Source: a virus. From it: a stretch of DNA of 43,167 nt. The DNA is taken from IMG/VR virus record IMGVR_UViG_3300047440_000037, positions 1 through 43,167 of that record. One strand, written 5' to 3'. This document shows positions 32,875-40,431 of the stretch, piece after piece; the first letter of the stretch is position 1, and each line of letters opens with the position of its first letter. A model generated the notes under the pieces. It did not search any database. It had not been told where the DNA came from and worked only from the letters and a program-made list of their open reading frames with translations. Position numbers and translations under genes: made by a program.

Positions 32875-32975
32875 CGCCGTCCTGGGGCTTCCTGGGGGCC
32901 TTGACGCCCGACGCCTAGGCAAGCTAGGCTTTGGCAGATCGGCACCCGATTACACCTGTAAACTGAGGATCACAC

Positions 32976-33491
32976 ATGAGCAACTTTAAAGGCACCGCCG
33001 GTCGCATGGGGCTGACCATGCGGGAAGTATGCGAGCTAGACCCCGAAGGCGTCACGTACACGTTTGTCGAGGGCGGCCCCAGTGGCACCCCCACGCACAT
33101 CGCCGTGAAAGTCCTGCTGGACGCCGTACGCGGGCGCATGGATACGACGTATTGCCTCCTGGGCGGCATGGTCCCGGCGCTCGAACGCGGCGACCTGGGG
33201 GTTGAGGAGGCGCACGCTTTAAAGTTCCCCGAGGCGGCGCTAGAGGTTCCCGGTATCGTGGGCGAGTGGGGCAACGATCACGTAATGATCGACGGCGCGC
33301 ATCGCGTGTGGCGGCGCTGGAAGCGCGGAGACGCGGGGTTCCATGCGTACGTGGTCCCGGAAAGCGTGTGGCGGCATTTCGTGGTGCTGGACGTGCCTGG
33401 GGATGCGGCGTTTTGGGACGACTTCAACCGCAACGCAGTCATCCGTACGCCTGAGATGGAACGGCTTTTAAAGCTCCTGGGAGTGAAGTAG
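32976..33491 (+). CDS. ParB/Srx-like fold protein, 171 aa
   Basis: The segment V-M-I-D-G-A-H-R-V-W-R-R-W at about residues 101-113 resembles the D-G-x-H-R box of ParB N-terminal-like and sulfiredoxin-like proteins, and the flanks are alpha/beta. Phage members of this group are often of unknown role; some ParB-like domains bind CTP or act as nucleases. The gene starts M-S-N-F-K, with CTTTAAAG at codons 3-5, and the 100-base gap before it contains CTGTAAAC at 32956. Confidence 0.65.
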   Translation: MSNFKGTAGRMGLTMREVCELDPEGVTYTFVEGGPSGTPTHIAVKVLLDAVRGRMDTTYCLLGGMVPALERGDLGVEEAHALKFPEAALEVPGIVGEWGNDHVMIDGAHRVWRRWKRGDAGFHAYVVPESVWRHFVVLDVPGDAAFWDDFNRNAVIRTPEMERLLKLLGVK

Positions 33492-33493
33492 CC

Positions 33494-33736
33494 ATGACCG
33501 ACGCTCGCCCGCCTTGGCCCGCATCCGTACGCCCGACGCGAGTAAGGCGGGACGAGCCCGACCAGCAGGAATTGGACCTAGAGCCGTTCCACTTGGACGC
33601 GGCACCTTTAAAGGACGTGTGCCCGCCCCCTACGCGCTACGGGGGCGACGAGTACAAGTGTCGCACCTGCGGCGTCATTTGGAGTATTGACGAGCCCCGC
33701 CCGCCGTGCGATCATACTGCATCAACCAAGGGATGA
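33494..33736 (+). CDS. Small zinc-finger-like protein, 80 aa
   Basis: The N-terminal half is proline-rich and acidic. The C-terminal half has C-R-T-C-G-V-I-W-S then C-D-H, a possible treble-clef or ribbon zinc site. It follows the previous stop by 2 bases. Function unknown. Confidence 0.65.
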   Translation: MTDARPPWPASVRPTRVRRDEPDQQELDLEPFHLDAAPLKDVCPPPTRYGGDEYKCRTCGVIWSIDEPRPPCDHTASTKG

Positions 33737-33740
33737 CCCC

Positions 33741-33974
33741 ATGAAGCTCACCATCAAGAAACTCCCCAACGGCGATTTTGTCGTGCTGGCGGATCGCAAG
33801 CCCCTTACTATGGTCCTGACGCTGGACGTGTTCGCCCGCGAGTGGGACGCCTTTACAGTCGTTCCGAACACCGCCGACGTGTACGCCTACGACCAGTGCG
33901 TCGCATCGTCCAAGTCGCGCAGCCGCCTGCTGGAAAACCTGCAAGCGTTCGCCTCCGTACTGGCTCAGGCATAG
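33741..33974 (+). CDS. Hypothetical protein, 77 aa
   Basis: The ATG at 33741 follows the previous stop by four bases. The protein is alpha/beta with a beta hairpin at the N-terminus (L-P-N-G-D-F-V-V-L-A) and a C-terminal helix. CTTTACAG occurs at 33851. No recognised family. Confidence 0.65.
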   Translation: MKLTIKKLPNGDFVVLADRKPLTMVLTLDVFAREWDAFTVVPNTADVYAYDQCVASSKSRSRLLENLQAFASVLAQA

Positions 33975-33985
33975 GGAGCTTTAAA

Positions 33986-34213
33986 GTGGCCAACCGCACG
34001 CTTGACCGCAACGACAACTTGACGCACCGCGAGTGGCCCGTGAGCCCGTCGCGGTACCCCCTGACCGGCCCGTCGCGTGGGTACGCCTACGCCCCGCCTC
34101 CGCGCCATCGTACCTTCCTGGGCGGCTTCATCATGGGTATTGCGTACCTGTGCCTGATGCTGTTCGCCTTCGGGTTCGCCGGGTACATGCTCGCCGTCAC
34201 GTACTTTAAATAG
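33986..34213 (+). CDS. Small single-pass membrane protein, 75 aa
   Basis: GTG at 33986 lies in CTTTAAAGTG. Residues 1-45 are polar and basic; residues about 46-71 form one clear membrane span (G-G-F-I-M-G-I-A-Y-L-C-L-M-L-F-A-F-G-F-A). The topology would leave the N-terminus in the cytoplasm. It is a candidate holin-like or membrane-modifying protein, but no endolysin gene is adjacent. The stop is within TTTAAATAG. Confidence 0.68.
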   Translation: MANRTLDRNDNLTHREWPVSPSRYPLTGPSRGYAYAPPPRHRTFLGGFIMGIAYLCLMLFAFGFAGYMLAVTYFK

Positions 34214-34214
34214 T

Positions 34215-34301
34215 ATGTGGATCGCGCACCCCATCGGCTTCGTCATCTTCCTCATATTCATCGGCGGCTACGTGTTCGGCTGTAATTGCGATGACGACTG
34301 A
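34215..34301 (+). CDS. 28-aa membrane micropeptide
   Basis: ATG at 34215 follows the previous stop by one base. The peptide is almost entirely one membrane helix (I-G-F-V-I-F-L-I-F-I-G-G-Y-V-F-G) with C-N-C-D-D-D at the end. The next gene starts inside its 3' end. Being paired with another one-span protein, it could be part of a lysis or membrane module. It is short and therefore tentative. Confidence 0.5.
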   Translation: MWIAHPIGFVIFLIFIGGYVFGCNCDDD

Positions 34302-34473
34302 GCAAGTAAAGGCGTTGCAAAGATACATCAGTGCGACGGTGTATTTTATGTTGCACCATCGCGAGGGTGGTGGTAGTGTACTTGAGTACCTGGCGGCGAG
34401 GAAGCATTTAGAAGCTACCCTCGGCGCTGACTTCCCCACCCAACCCAAGCGGGACTTCCCCGACTTACTTTAA
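34291..34473 (+). CDS. Hypothetical protein, 60 aa
   Basis: The start overlaps the micropeptide gene by 11 bases. The product is helical, with L-E-Y-L-A-A-R-K-H-L-E-A-T-L in the C-terminal half. Its last codon CTT and TAA stop form part of CTTTAAAG. Function unknown. Confidence 0.6.
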   Translation: MTTEQVKALQRYISATVYFMLHHREGGGSVLEYLAARKHLEATLGADFPTQPKRDFPDLL

Positions 34474-34481
34474 AGGGCATC

Positions 34482-34700
34482 ATGCGCTACTTCATCCAAA
34501 TCGAAATCAAGAACGCGGAGGACAAGTTCCGCGTCAAGCGCGTACTCGCGCACCTGCTGTCCAGCCCCGGCGAGTGGGATGGCCCCCTGCCCGAGACGGA
34601 AATGACCTGCCGGGAGACTGGCGGCATCCAAGAGCTTCACGCGTACGAGCGCGACGGCTTCACCATGAAGGGTCACGTCAACCCCATCGGAGGGCTTTAA
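34482..34700 (+). CDS. Hypothetical protein, 72 aa
   Basis: This small alpha/beta protein begins M-R-Y-F-I-Q-I-E-I-K-N-A-E-D. The TAA stop lies in CTTTAAAG, two bases before the ATG of the next gene. No recognised domain. Confidence 0.65.
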   Translation: MRYFIQIEIKNAEDKFRVKRVLAHLLSSPGEWDGPLPETEMTCRETGGIQELHAYERDGFTMKGHVNPIGGL

Positions 34701-34702
34701 AG

Positions 34703-34894
34703 ATGACTGACAAACCCAAGGCACGACGCGGGTTCGCCGCGATGGACCCGGAGAAGCGGCGGGAAATCGCCCGCAAGGGCGGCGCGAGCGTCAAGGCGTA
34801 CAACCGTAGCTTCGCACGCGACAAGGCCCTGGCGATCAGCGCCGGGAGCAAGGGCGGGACCAACTCGCGCGGCGGCGGAAGGCCCAGCAAATGA
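34703..34894 (+). CDS. KGG-repeat stress-protein-like small protein
   Basis: Residues 10-52 carry two KGG units: G-F-A-A-M-D-P-E-K-R-R-E-I-A-R-K-G-G and A-I-S-A-G-S-K-G-G. This resembles bacterial KGG-motif stress proteins (YciG/YmdF-like), small basic disordered proteins. Phages carry similar genes, of unknown role, possibly nucleic-acid binding. CTTTAAAG lies immediately before the ATG. Confidence 0.72.
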   Translation: MTDKPKARRGFAAMDPEKRREIARKGGASVKAYNRSFARDKALAISAGSKGGTNSRGGGRPSK

Positions 34895-35073
34895 GCGAGC
34901 CCCGCGCGTGTAACTGTGGCTCGGGGAAGCCCCGCCGCGCCCTGTACGACGCGCGGGGTATCTTCTGCGCGTACGTCTGCAACACCTGTGAAGCGCCTGT
35001 AAAGGCGAAGTACCGGGATGACGTGTTCAACGATAGCACCTACTGGCACGACGAACCCATAGAGGAAGACTGA
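34891..35073 (+). CDS. Small zinc-ribbon protein, 60 aa
   Basis: Two cysteine pairs, C-N-C-G-S-G near residue 7 and C-N-T-C near residue 30, plus a lone Cys between, suggest a zinc ribbon. It overlaps the previous stop (ATGA). A CTGTAAAG copy at 34997 is in frame. Possible DNA or RNA binding; function unknown. Confidence 0.65.
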   Translation: MSEPRACNCGSGKPRRALYDARGIFCAYVCNTCEAPVKAKYRDDVFNDSTYWHDEPIEED

Positions 35074-35090
35074 CGTATAATACGTCAGTC
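35068..35090. promoter_or_regulatory. Perfect 10-bp inverted repeat containing TATAAT
   Basis: GACTGACGTA and TACGTCAGTC are perfect complements with a 3-base spacer, and the centre reads TATAAT (35076-35081). The site spans the stop of the upstream gene and lies about 30 bases before the next start. It could be a hairpin terminator, an operator, or a -10 box inside an operator. No good -35 is visible and no T-tract follows. Confidence 0.5.
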
Positions 35091-35116
35091 TTACAATAGA
35101 CGAGGATTAGCTTTAA

Positions 35117-35425
35117 ATGAACCCGAACAGCAAGGGCTACCCAGCCGAGTTGATCTACGACAACTACAACGACGCGCTCATTACGATGAGCGAGGCGGTG
35201 GAGCAATTCATCGTACTCCTGGCCGGGGAGGATGCGCCCGCGCTGCCACGCACGCCCAACGGCAGGCTCCGCGCCTTCCTCGACGTGGCCCGCAACAAGG
35301 GCCAAGTGGCCCACCACCACGGCAAGCCCCCGGAGGCGTGCCCGTACTACCCCAACGAAGACCGCGAAGCGTGGTTTGAGGGGTACTACCACGAACGCCT
35401 GAACGCCTCCGTGGGAGAGCTTTAA
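35117..35425 (+). CDS. Hypothetical protein, 102 aa
   Basis: The start is in CTTTAAATG with GAGG upstream, and the stop is in the next CTTTAAATG. It is helical, with Y-N-D-A-L-I-T-M-S-E-A-V-E-Q-F near the N-terminus and a C-P-Y-Y-P-N-E-D motif late. Family not recognised. Confidence 0.7.
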   Translation: MNPNSKGYPAELIYDNYNDALITMSEAVEQFIVLLAGEDAPALPRTPNGRLRAFLDVARNKGQVAHHHGKPPEACPYYPNEDREAWFEGYYHERLNASVGEL

Positions 35426-35686
35426 ATGAAACCTACCCCCGAACAGGCCGAAACGATCCGCCTGGGCATCGCCATGAGCGAGGCCATCATGGAGACGGTA
35501 GCCGAACTGTTGCGCCTGATCCCTGACGGCGCGCACGTTGGCATCGTGGCGCTTACTCACGCCGCCGCGCGCTTTGAAATGAAGTGCCGCGCCCCTGGCC
35601 TGTCGAACGCCGAGTACCGCAAGCACTATCACGAAGTCCTCGACGAAGTGATGGACTACGAGGAAAAGCAGAGGGCTTTAAAGTAG
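35426..35686 (+). CDS. Hypothetical helical protein, 86 aa
   Basis: It begins directly at the previous stop (TAAATG context). The protein is predicted to be all helical, starting P-T-P-E-Q-A-E-T-I-R-L-G, and ends in a charged coil (Y-E-E-K-Q-R). The C-terminus A-L-K is encoded by CTTTAAAG. No function is assigned. Confidence 0.7.
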   Translation: MKPTPEQAETIRLGIAMSEAIMETVAELLRLIPDGAHVGIVALTHAAARFEMKCRAPGLSNAEYRKHYHEVLDEVMDYEEKQRALK

Positions 35687-36163
35687 ATGCCCCAACTCCC
35701 GATCACCAACGAAATACGAGCGGACGACCTAGCCAGTGCCTTTAACAGCAGCACCGAGCGTCGGCTGTGGCGGGCTACGAAGGGAGGGACGCGCTTGCTC
35801 CCGACCGTCCGCTTTATCTCGTCAGGCTCGATGGTACAGATCACGTACCATTTAAAGTACCAGCACTTCACGGTGGTCTTCTCCCGTGCAAGCTGCGCCT
35901 TTGGCGACTTCCTCGCCAGTACCTTCCGCGACCTGTCGGCCATCCTGGCGGCGCTCAAGGCGTCTGGATACCCCTTCGCCGCTGCCGTGGACCCCGCCGC
36001 CGTCCTACGGGTGGAGTACGACCCCCGCTCCAAGGTCGCAACCGTGGCTGTAGCCCTGACCGGCGACGACTGGCAGGACGCCGAGCCGATGCCTTTAAAC
36101 GTACCGGAGAGGAGCGAAAATAATACGAAAATAACTGTTGACCCGCCCGAGTACGACCTGTAG
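35687..36163 (+). CDS. Hypothetical protein, 158 aa
   Basis: ATG at 35687 follows CTTTAAAGTAG, where the previous gene stops. It is mixed alpha/beta with W-R-A-T-K-G-G-T-R-L-L near residue 28 and strands around residues 45-60. It contains two TTTAAA sites. I do not recognise a family. Confidence 0.7.
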   Translation: MPQLPITNEIRADDLASAFNSSTERRLWRATKGGTRLLPTVRFISSGSMVQITYHLKYQHFTVVFSRASCAFGDFLASTFRDLSAILAALKASGYPFAAAVDPAAVLRVEYDPRSKVATVAVALTGDDWQDAEPMPLNVPERSENNTKITVDPPEYDL

Positions 36164-36203
36164 AACACCCTTACCAACTCACACACCCGCAAGGAACAAC
36201 CCA

Positions 36204-36854
36204 ATGTCTGAACAACCCGCTCCCAACCCGGCCATTGCCGAGTTTGAATTTCCGCAGATCACCGGCAAAGTCACGTTCGACTGCGCGACCATCCCCGCTG
36301 ACGTGCGCCTCGACTTCCTCAAGGGCGCTGTCCGCGCCTACATCGCCAACCGGCTGAACGCCGCCGCGACCCGCTACAGCAAGGACGAAACCGTCGCCGC
36401 CTGGGCGCAATACGAAGCCGCGACCGCCTCCGATCCGCTGCAAAGCATCGTGCCGCAGCCGACCGCTGCGCTGCCCGACGAGCCGAACTTTAAAGAGGTC
36501 TACGACCGCGCTGTCGCTGACCTCGCCGCTGGTACGATCCGCCGCCAGGGTGCCGAGCCGAAGGCCCGGAAGACCAAGGACCCGCTGGTTTCGCTGGTCA
36601 CGGACGCCGTTGTCCGCGCCATCTACAACGACCGGCGCGCGGCGAACCCCAAGTACTCGTTCTTCGACGCCCGCAAGGAAGTCGGGACCGACGGCGTGGC
36701 GTACCTGCACGCCATGATCGAAGCCAAGGTCGCGGAGGGCGTTGACCGCGCCCAACTCGAAGCGTCCCTGGAAGAAAAGTACATGGGACCGGCCAAGCGT
36801 ATGCTGGGCCAGGAAGTCAGCAAGAAGGGCGCTGCTCTCCCGTCGATCCTGTAA
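36204..36854 (+). CDS. Hypothetical protein, 216 aa
   Basis: AAGGAACAACCCA precedes the ATG at 36204. The protein has an N-terminal strand (I-A-E-F-E-F-P-Q-I-T-G-K-V), helical middle and charged C-terminal helices. Its codons are strongly biased to C and G at third positions, suggesting high expression. It is the last gene before a strong terminator. The family is unknown; a structural or DNA-binding role cannot be excluded. Confidence 0.72.
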   Translation: MSEQPAPNPAIAEFEFPQITGKVTFDCATIPADVRLDFLKGAVRAYIANRLNAAATRYSKDETVAAWAQYEAATASDPLQSIVPQPTAALPDEPNFKEVYDRAVADLAAGTIRRQGAEPKARKTKDPLVSLVTDAVVRAIYNDRRAANPKYSFFDARKEVGTDGVAYLHAMIEAKVAEGVDRAQLEASLEEKYMGPAKRMLGQEVSKKGAALPSIL

Positions 36855-36892
36855 CGACCCCCCGGTCTACAGGAGTACGACGGTACGAGGGA

Positions 36893-36930
36893 GGGCCGGG
36901 GTTCCTGCGAGGGAGCACCCCGGCCCTTTT
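36893..36930 (+). terminator. Rho-independent terminator
   Basis: GGGCCGGGGT (36893-36902) and ACCCCGGCCC (36917-36926) form a perfect 10-bp GC-rich stem with a 14-base loop, followed directly by TTTT. It lies 39 bases after the stop of the 216-aa gene. A CTTTAAAG motif follows at 36931. Confidence 0.85.
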
Positions 36931-36959
36931 CCTTTAAAGTAACAGCAAGGACACCCCAC

Positions 36960-37151
36960 ATGCAACCCGTACCCTTGAAGCCGTGCCCTGTGCGCGTAGT
37001 AATCAGGGACGACAACGACCCCGACGCCCCGCCCATCCACGACAAGACGGCGGACCACAACGACCGCTTTTTCCGCGACTGGATCACCAAAACAATGTGG
37101 TGGGCGCTGCGGAACGGTAAGTCAGTGAGCATGTACCCCGAAGCACCCTAA
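36960..37151 (+). CDS. Hypothetical protein, 63 aa
   Basis: This is a short acidic and histidine-containing N-terminal region (R-D-D-N-D-P-D-A-P-P-I-H-D), then an amphipathic helix with two tryptophans (W-I-T-K-T-M-W-W-A-L). The upstream CTTTAAAG lies 22 bases before the start. Function unknown. Confidence 0.6.
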   Translation: MQPVPLKPCPVRVVIRDDNDPDAPPIHDKTADHNDRFFRDWITKTMWWALRNGKSVSMYPEAP

Positions 37152-37175
37152 CACCTTTAAAGAGTACCTGTACCC

Positions 37176-37361
37176 ATGAAACTTGCAGAAGTATTAGAAC
37201 AACTGACCCGAGCCTGGGCGCGTACATCGCCCAACGAACGCCCCAGCAACCCCGAGGTTGTACTGATCGTCAACGGCGTGGCGCACCCCATTGGCGACGT
37301 GTGGTTTGAACACGGCCAAGGCAGCAAGGGCGCTATCTGCATCGGGGATGACCCACGATGA
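37176..37361 (+). CDS. Hypothetical protein, 61 aa
   Basis: It has an N-terminal helix and a C-terminal beta hairpin (V-V-L-I-V-N-G-V-A-H-P-I-G-D-V). It overlaps the next gene by ATGA. CTTTAAAG occurs about 15 bases before the start. Function unknown. Confidence 0.62.
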   Translation: MKLAEVLEQLTRAWARTSPNERPSNPEVVLIVNGVAHPIGDVWFEHGQGSKGAICIGDDPR

Positions 37362-37585
37362 CCCTGTACGTGTACCTTGTGTGGCACTACACGGACGCTG
37401 ACCACGCCTCACGGCTGGTAGGCGTATTCGCCAGCAAGAAGCAAGCGGCCATCGTCTGCGCCCACCTGGGGCCGGAGTACCGCTACGTCGCCAACTCCAT
37501 CGCCGGGTTCCCCTGGTTCACCGTCGGCCTAGGGTTCGGGTTCCTATGTGCCATGACATTCATCGTACTAAGCCGAGGACTTTAA
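37358..37585 (+). CDS. Small protein with C-terminal membrane segment, 75 aa
   Basis: A soluble N-terminal half (S-K-K-Q-A-A-I-V-C-A-H-L) is followed by one membrane span at about residues 50-72 (W-F-T-V-G-L-G-F-G-F-L-C-A-M-T-F-I-V-L). It is tail-anchored in appearance. It might act in the inner membrane during host takeover or lysis. The TAA stop lies in CTTTAAAG. Confidence 0.65.
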   Translation: MTLYVYLVWHYTDADHASRLVGVFASKKQAAIVCAHLGPEYRYVANSIAGFPWFTVGLGFGFLCAMTFIVLSRGL

Positions 37586-37587
37586 AG

Positions 37588-37776
37588 ATGCCACGCCTCA
37601 AGCGCGACGCTGACGACGTGGAAGTCTCAGCCATCGCGACCGTTGACGGTATGCAGGCTATCCGCATCACCGACTACGTTCACGTAGTCTTCACCGGCAG
37701 GAACAAGCTGATGAGCGTGTTCCTGACGCCCGACCAAATACGCGAACTGCGTGGCATGTTGGATGGAGCCCTTTAA
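37588..37776 (+). CDS. Hypothetical protein, 62 aa
   Basis: CTTTAAAG immediately precedes the ATG, and the stop is in another CTTTAAAG. The product is beta-rich (V-H-V-V-F-T-G-R-N-K-L-M-S-V-F-L) with a final helix. The next gene starts inside its 3' end. No recognised family. Confidence 0.62.
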   Translation: MPRLKRDADDVEVSAIATVDGMQAIRITDYVHVVFTGRNKLMSVFLTPDQIRELRGMLDGAL

Positions 37777-37939
37777 AGGTCAGTGGTCCCCTGGGGCCTT
37801 GTATGTGGTTGTACGCCCTGAAATCACCGGGCCTGGGTGGGTTTTAAAGGTGTACAACTTCGCGACGTGGCGTCACAAAACAGTGATCTACGGCACGGAG
37901 GCGGAAGCCCGTACAGCGGCGGGATGGTGGCTCATCTGA
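37763..37939 (+). CDS. Hypothetical protein, 58 aa
   Basis: ATG at 37763 gives M-E-P-F-K-G, with CTTTAAAG at codons 3-5, the same placement as several other genes in this arm. The protein is beta-rich with two aromatic-basic strands. A GTG at 37751 would extend it by four residues. Function unknown. Confidence 0.58.
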   Translation: MEPFKGQWSPGALYVVVRPEITGPGWVLKVYNFATWRHKTVIYGTEAEARTAAGWWLI

Positions 37940-38210
37940 GGCCCCTTGCGCGTCGGCGCGGTTGCCCGTACAAGGGGCGCTGCGTTTGCCACGCATAGGG
38001 GCGAGCCCCCCTCTCTCCTAGGCCCCCTTGCCGGGGCCACAAGGCCCCTAGGGACCGTTCCCCGACCCTCCCTAGGGGCCGACCCGGCAAGCGCCCACAG
38101 ACCCCCTCAGAGCCCCGCTTGACAGCATCCCCTAGACCGGCCTAACCCTGGCGTCCGCCTGGGTTCGGAAGGCAAACCGTACCCTCTACACTTTCACCGC
38201 ATAGGCAAGT
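37940..38210. promoter_or_regulatory. GC-rich 271-bp gap with CCTAGG words and possible promoter
   Basis: No gene is seen. GCCCCTTG (37941-37948) and CAAGGGGC (37971-37978) could form a stem. At least four CCTAG or CTAGG words follow between 38018 and 38140. TTGACA at 38119 with a poor -10 (CTAACC, 17 bases on) is a weak promoter candidate for the primase-helicase gene. Confidence 0.4.
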
Positions 38211-40430
38211 ATGCACCAGCAACAGCACGACTACGGGGAGTTACTAAACGCCTTTACAGCGTTTACTTCCCCCGGTCAGGTCTTCGAAGTCAGACTACTT
38301 CACCACAACAAGAAGCGGACTGACGCCGGATACTTCGACCACCCCTCCCACGCGGCCACGGCCATAGCGGCGCTGCAAGAGCAGTACGCGGGGATTTACT
38401 TCACGCCCAACCCGGTTGACCCGTCGCTGATTGCGCGGTCGAGTAACCGTATCGACTCCTGGGCGCAGCACACTACGATGGACCCGCAGATCGTGCGCCG
38501 TCGCTGGCTGCTGGTTGACATTGACCCTGACCGCGTACCTGGCATTAGCTCGACAGACCTAGAACTGTCCAATGCCTTTAAAGTGGTCAACACCATCGCC
38601 AACATGCTTGAGCTAGAAGGCTGGCCGCGCCCCTTCATCAACCTCTCTGGCAACGGCGCGCACGCCCTGTACCCGATGGACGAGCCCAACACGGAGGAAG
38701 TACGCGATGCTCTACAAGTCTTCCTCAAGACACTTAATGGACGCTTTAAAGATCACGGTTGTTCAGTCGATACAACGACATTCAACGCATCGCGTATTTT
38801 TCGAGTGCCGGGTACGTGGGCGCGGAAAGGCGATAACATACCAGCGCGTCCGCACCGCAAGGCTTACATGGTTGCGGCTCCATCCCAGCGAACCGACGTA
38901 ACGCTGGCGCAGGTACGCGCCTTCAACGAGCGCAATTTAAAGTACCTGGGTACGACGGAGCTAAGGAAGGGTGTTAAGCTCCCTTTAGAGTACCCCGGAG
39001 ACGAAGCAGTCTATCGGGGTTTGAACCAAAAAGCTTTGGACCGCGTTAAGGATTGGGTTCCCGTACTATTCCCCGACGCACGCGAGTACAAGAACGGCTT
39101 TCGTATCTCGTCCGACGCGCTCGGGATGCACTACGAGGAAGACCTGACCATCCACCCGTTCCCGCTCGGGATCAAGTACTTCGGCGTTGCGGACCAAGAT
39201 GACGCCACGGAGGGCAGGCGCACCGCTGTCAGCGTAGTGGCCGAGTTCGTCACCGAGGGCAGCAAGCTTAAAGCGGCTCAGTTACTCGCTGATACTTTAA
39301 AGCTGCCGCTCACCGAGTTTGATATTTTGTCGCAGGCCCCGTTGGTTCAAGGGCTTGACCTGTTCGGTGGGTCTGCTAACCTACCTGGGACGGCGGCGAC
39401 CGCTCCGCAATACGACTTCCGGCGCGTCCCGTCAATGGCAGACCTGCAAGCACGCACCTTTAAAGAACCTGTATGGATCATCCCCAATGTTCTGCCAACT
39501 GGAGCCATACTTCTCGCAGCACGGCCCAAGATGCGTAAGACGTTTCTGGCGCTACAACTGGCGCTCGCCGTATGCGGCGGACGTAGATTTCTCGATTACC
39601 CTGTCAACCAAGGCGACGTACTTTTTCTCGCGCTGGAAGACAATGAACGGCGGCTTAAGTCTCGCATTAAGCTGCTTCAAACCCTTGAACTCAACCCGCC
39701 TGATCTGTCAGGGTTCCGTTACTGGACTGGCGGTGTGGATATATCGCCAGCCGGTCGCCAGTACGTCGCGAACCCGGAGGAAGCCGCCCGAGCCTATGCA
39801 GCATTTCCCCGTGGGGAGGCTGGGGTGGACGCTTTAAACGCCTTCCTCGATATCTTCCCACGTACCAGCCTTGTCGTGATCGACACGTACGCGCACTTCC
39901 GCGAGCAATCGAACAATCGCGACGTGTACCAGCGCGACTACGACCAAATGATGCCGATAACGAAACTTTGTGCTAGACGCGAAGTCTGTTGCGTGGTAGT
40001 ACACCATGAGAAGAAGGGCCTCGCCGGTAACGACAGCGGCGACTTCATGGAGGACGTTTCAGGTACTACTGGCATCACCGGCGCGGTTGACGGGATTATG
40101 TCCATCAAGGGTCGCCGGGGGTTTCAGGACCAAGCGGAGGAACGCAAGTTACTCTTGACAGGCCGGGACATTCCGCATGACCTAGACCTAGATATCAGGT
40201 TCGACGCAGAACGGGGAGGCTGGCTAACAGCCGCGCGTCAGGACGCAAAGGCAGCTATTTTAAAGATGCTGGCGCTTCACCCCTACATGACCCAAGCCGA
40301 CGTTACCGGGTCATTCCCCAACGTACCCAAGTCCCGCATTGTGCAGGTCTTGACACAGATGAAATTCGAACACACCATCGTTCACGACCGCCTCGGGTAT
40401 CATCTGCCTAACCCCTTTAAAGGAGACTAA
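38211..40430 (+). CDS. Primase-helicase (AEP-type primase plus RepA-like AAA ATPase)
   Basis: The 739-residue protein is a fusion. The N-terminal third has D-I-D-P-D-R and, later, S-G-N-G-A-H-A-L-Y, the catalytic-acid and nucleotide-binding signatures of archaeo-eukaryotic-type primases/PrimPols. From about residue 425 there is a RepA/DnaB-like AAA_25 ATPase with A-R-P-K-M-R-K-T (Lys443), L-F-L-A-L-E-D near residue 467, and L-V-V-I-D-T-Y as Walker B. Arg442 stands where Walker A usually has glycine. A C-terminal winged-helix-like segment follows (Y-M-T-Q-A-D-V-T-G). It supplies priming and fork unwinding for the family A polymerase. Confidence 0.88.
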   Translation: MHQQQHDYGELLNAFTAFTSPGQVFEVRLLHHNKKRTDAGYFDHPSHAATAIAALQEQYAGIYFTPNPVDPSLIARSSNRIDSWAQHTTMDPQIVRRRWLLVDIDPDRVPGISSTDLELSNAFKVVNTIANMLELEGWPRPFINLSGNGAHALYPMDEPNTEEVRDALQVFLKTLNGRFKDHGCSVDTTTFNASRIFRVPGTWARKGDNIPARPHRKAYMVAAPSQRTDVTLAQVRAFNERNLKYLGTTELRKGVKLPLEYPGDEAVYRGLNQKALDRVKDWVPVLFPDAREYKNGFRISSDALGMHYEEDLTIHPFPLGIKYFGVADQDDATEGRRTAVSVVAEFVTEGSKLKAAQLLADTLKLPLTEFDILSQAPLVQGLDLFGGSANLPGTAATAPQYDFRRVPSMADLQARTFKEPVWIIPNVLPTGAILLAARPKMRKTFLALQLALAVCGGRRFLDYPVNQGDVLFLALEDNERRLKSRIKLLQTLELNPPDLSGFRYWTGGVDISPAGRQYVANPEEAARAYAAFPRGEAGVDALNAFLDIFPRTSLVVIDTYAHFREQSNNRDVYQRDYDQMMPITKLCARREVCCVVVHHEKKGLAGNDSGDFMEDVSGTTGITGAVDGIMSIKGRRGFQDQAEERKLLLTGRDIPHDLDLDIRFDAERGGWLTAARQDAKAAILKMLALHPYMTQADVTGSFPNVPKSRIVQVLTQMKFEHTIVHDRLGYHLPNPFKGD

Positions 40431-40431
40431 C

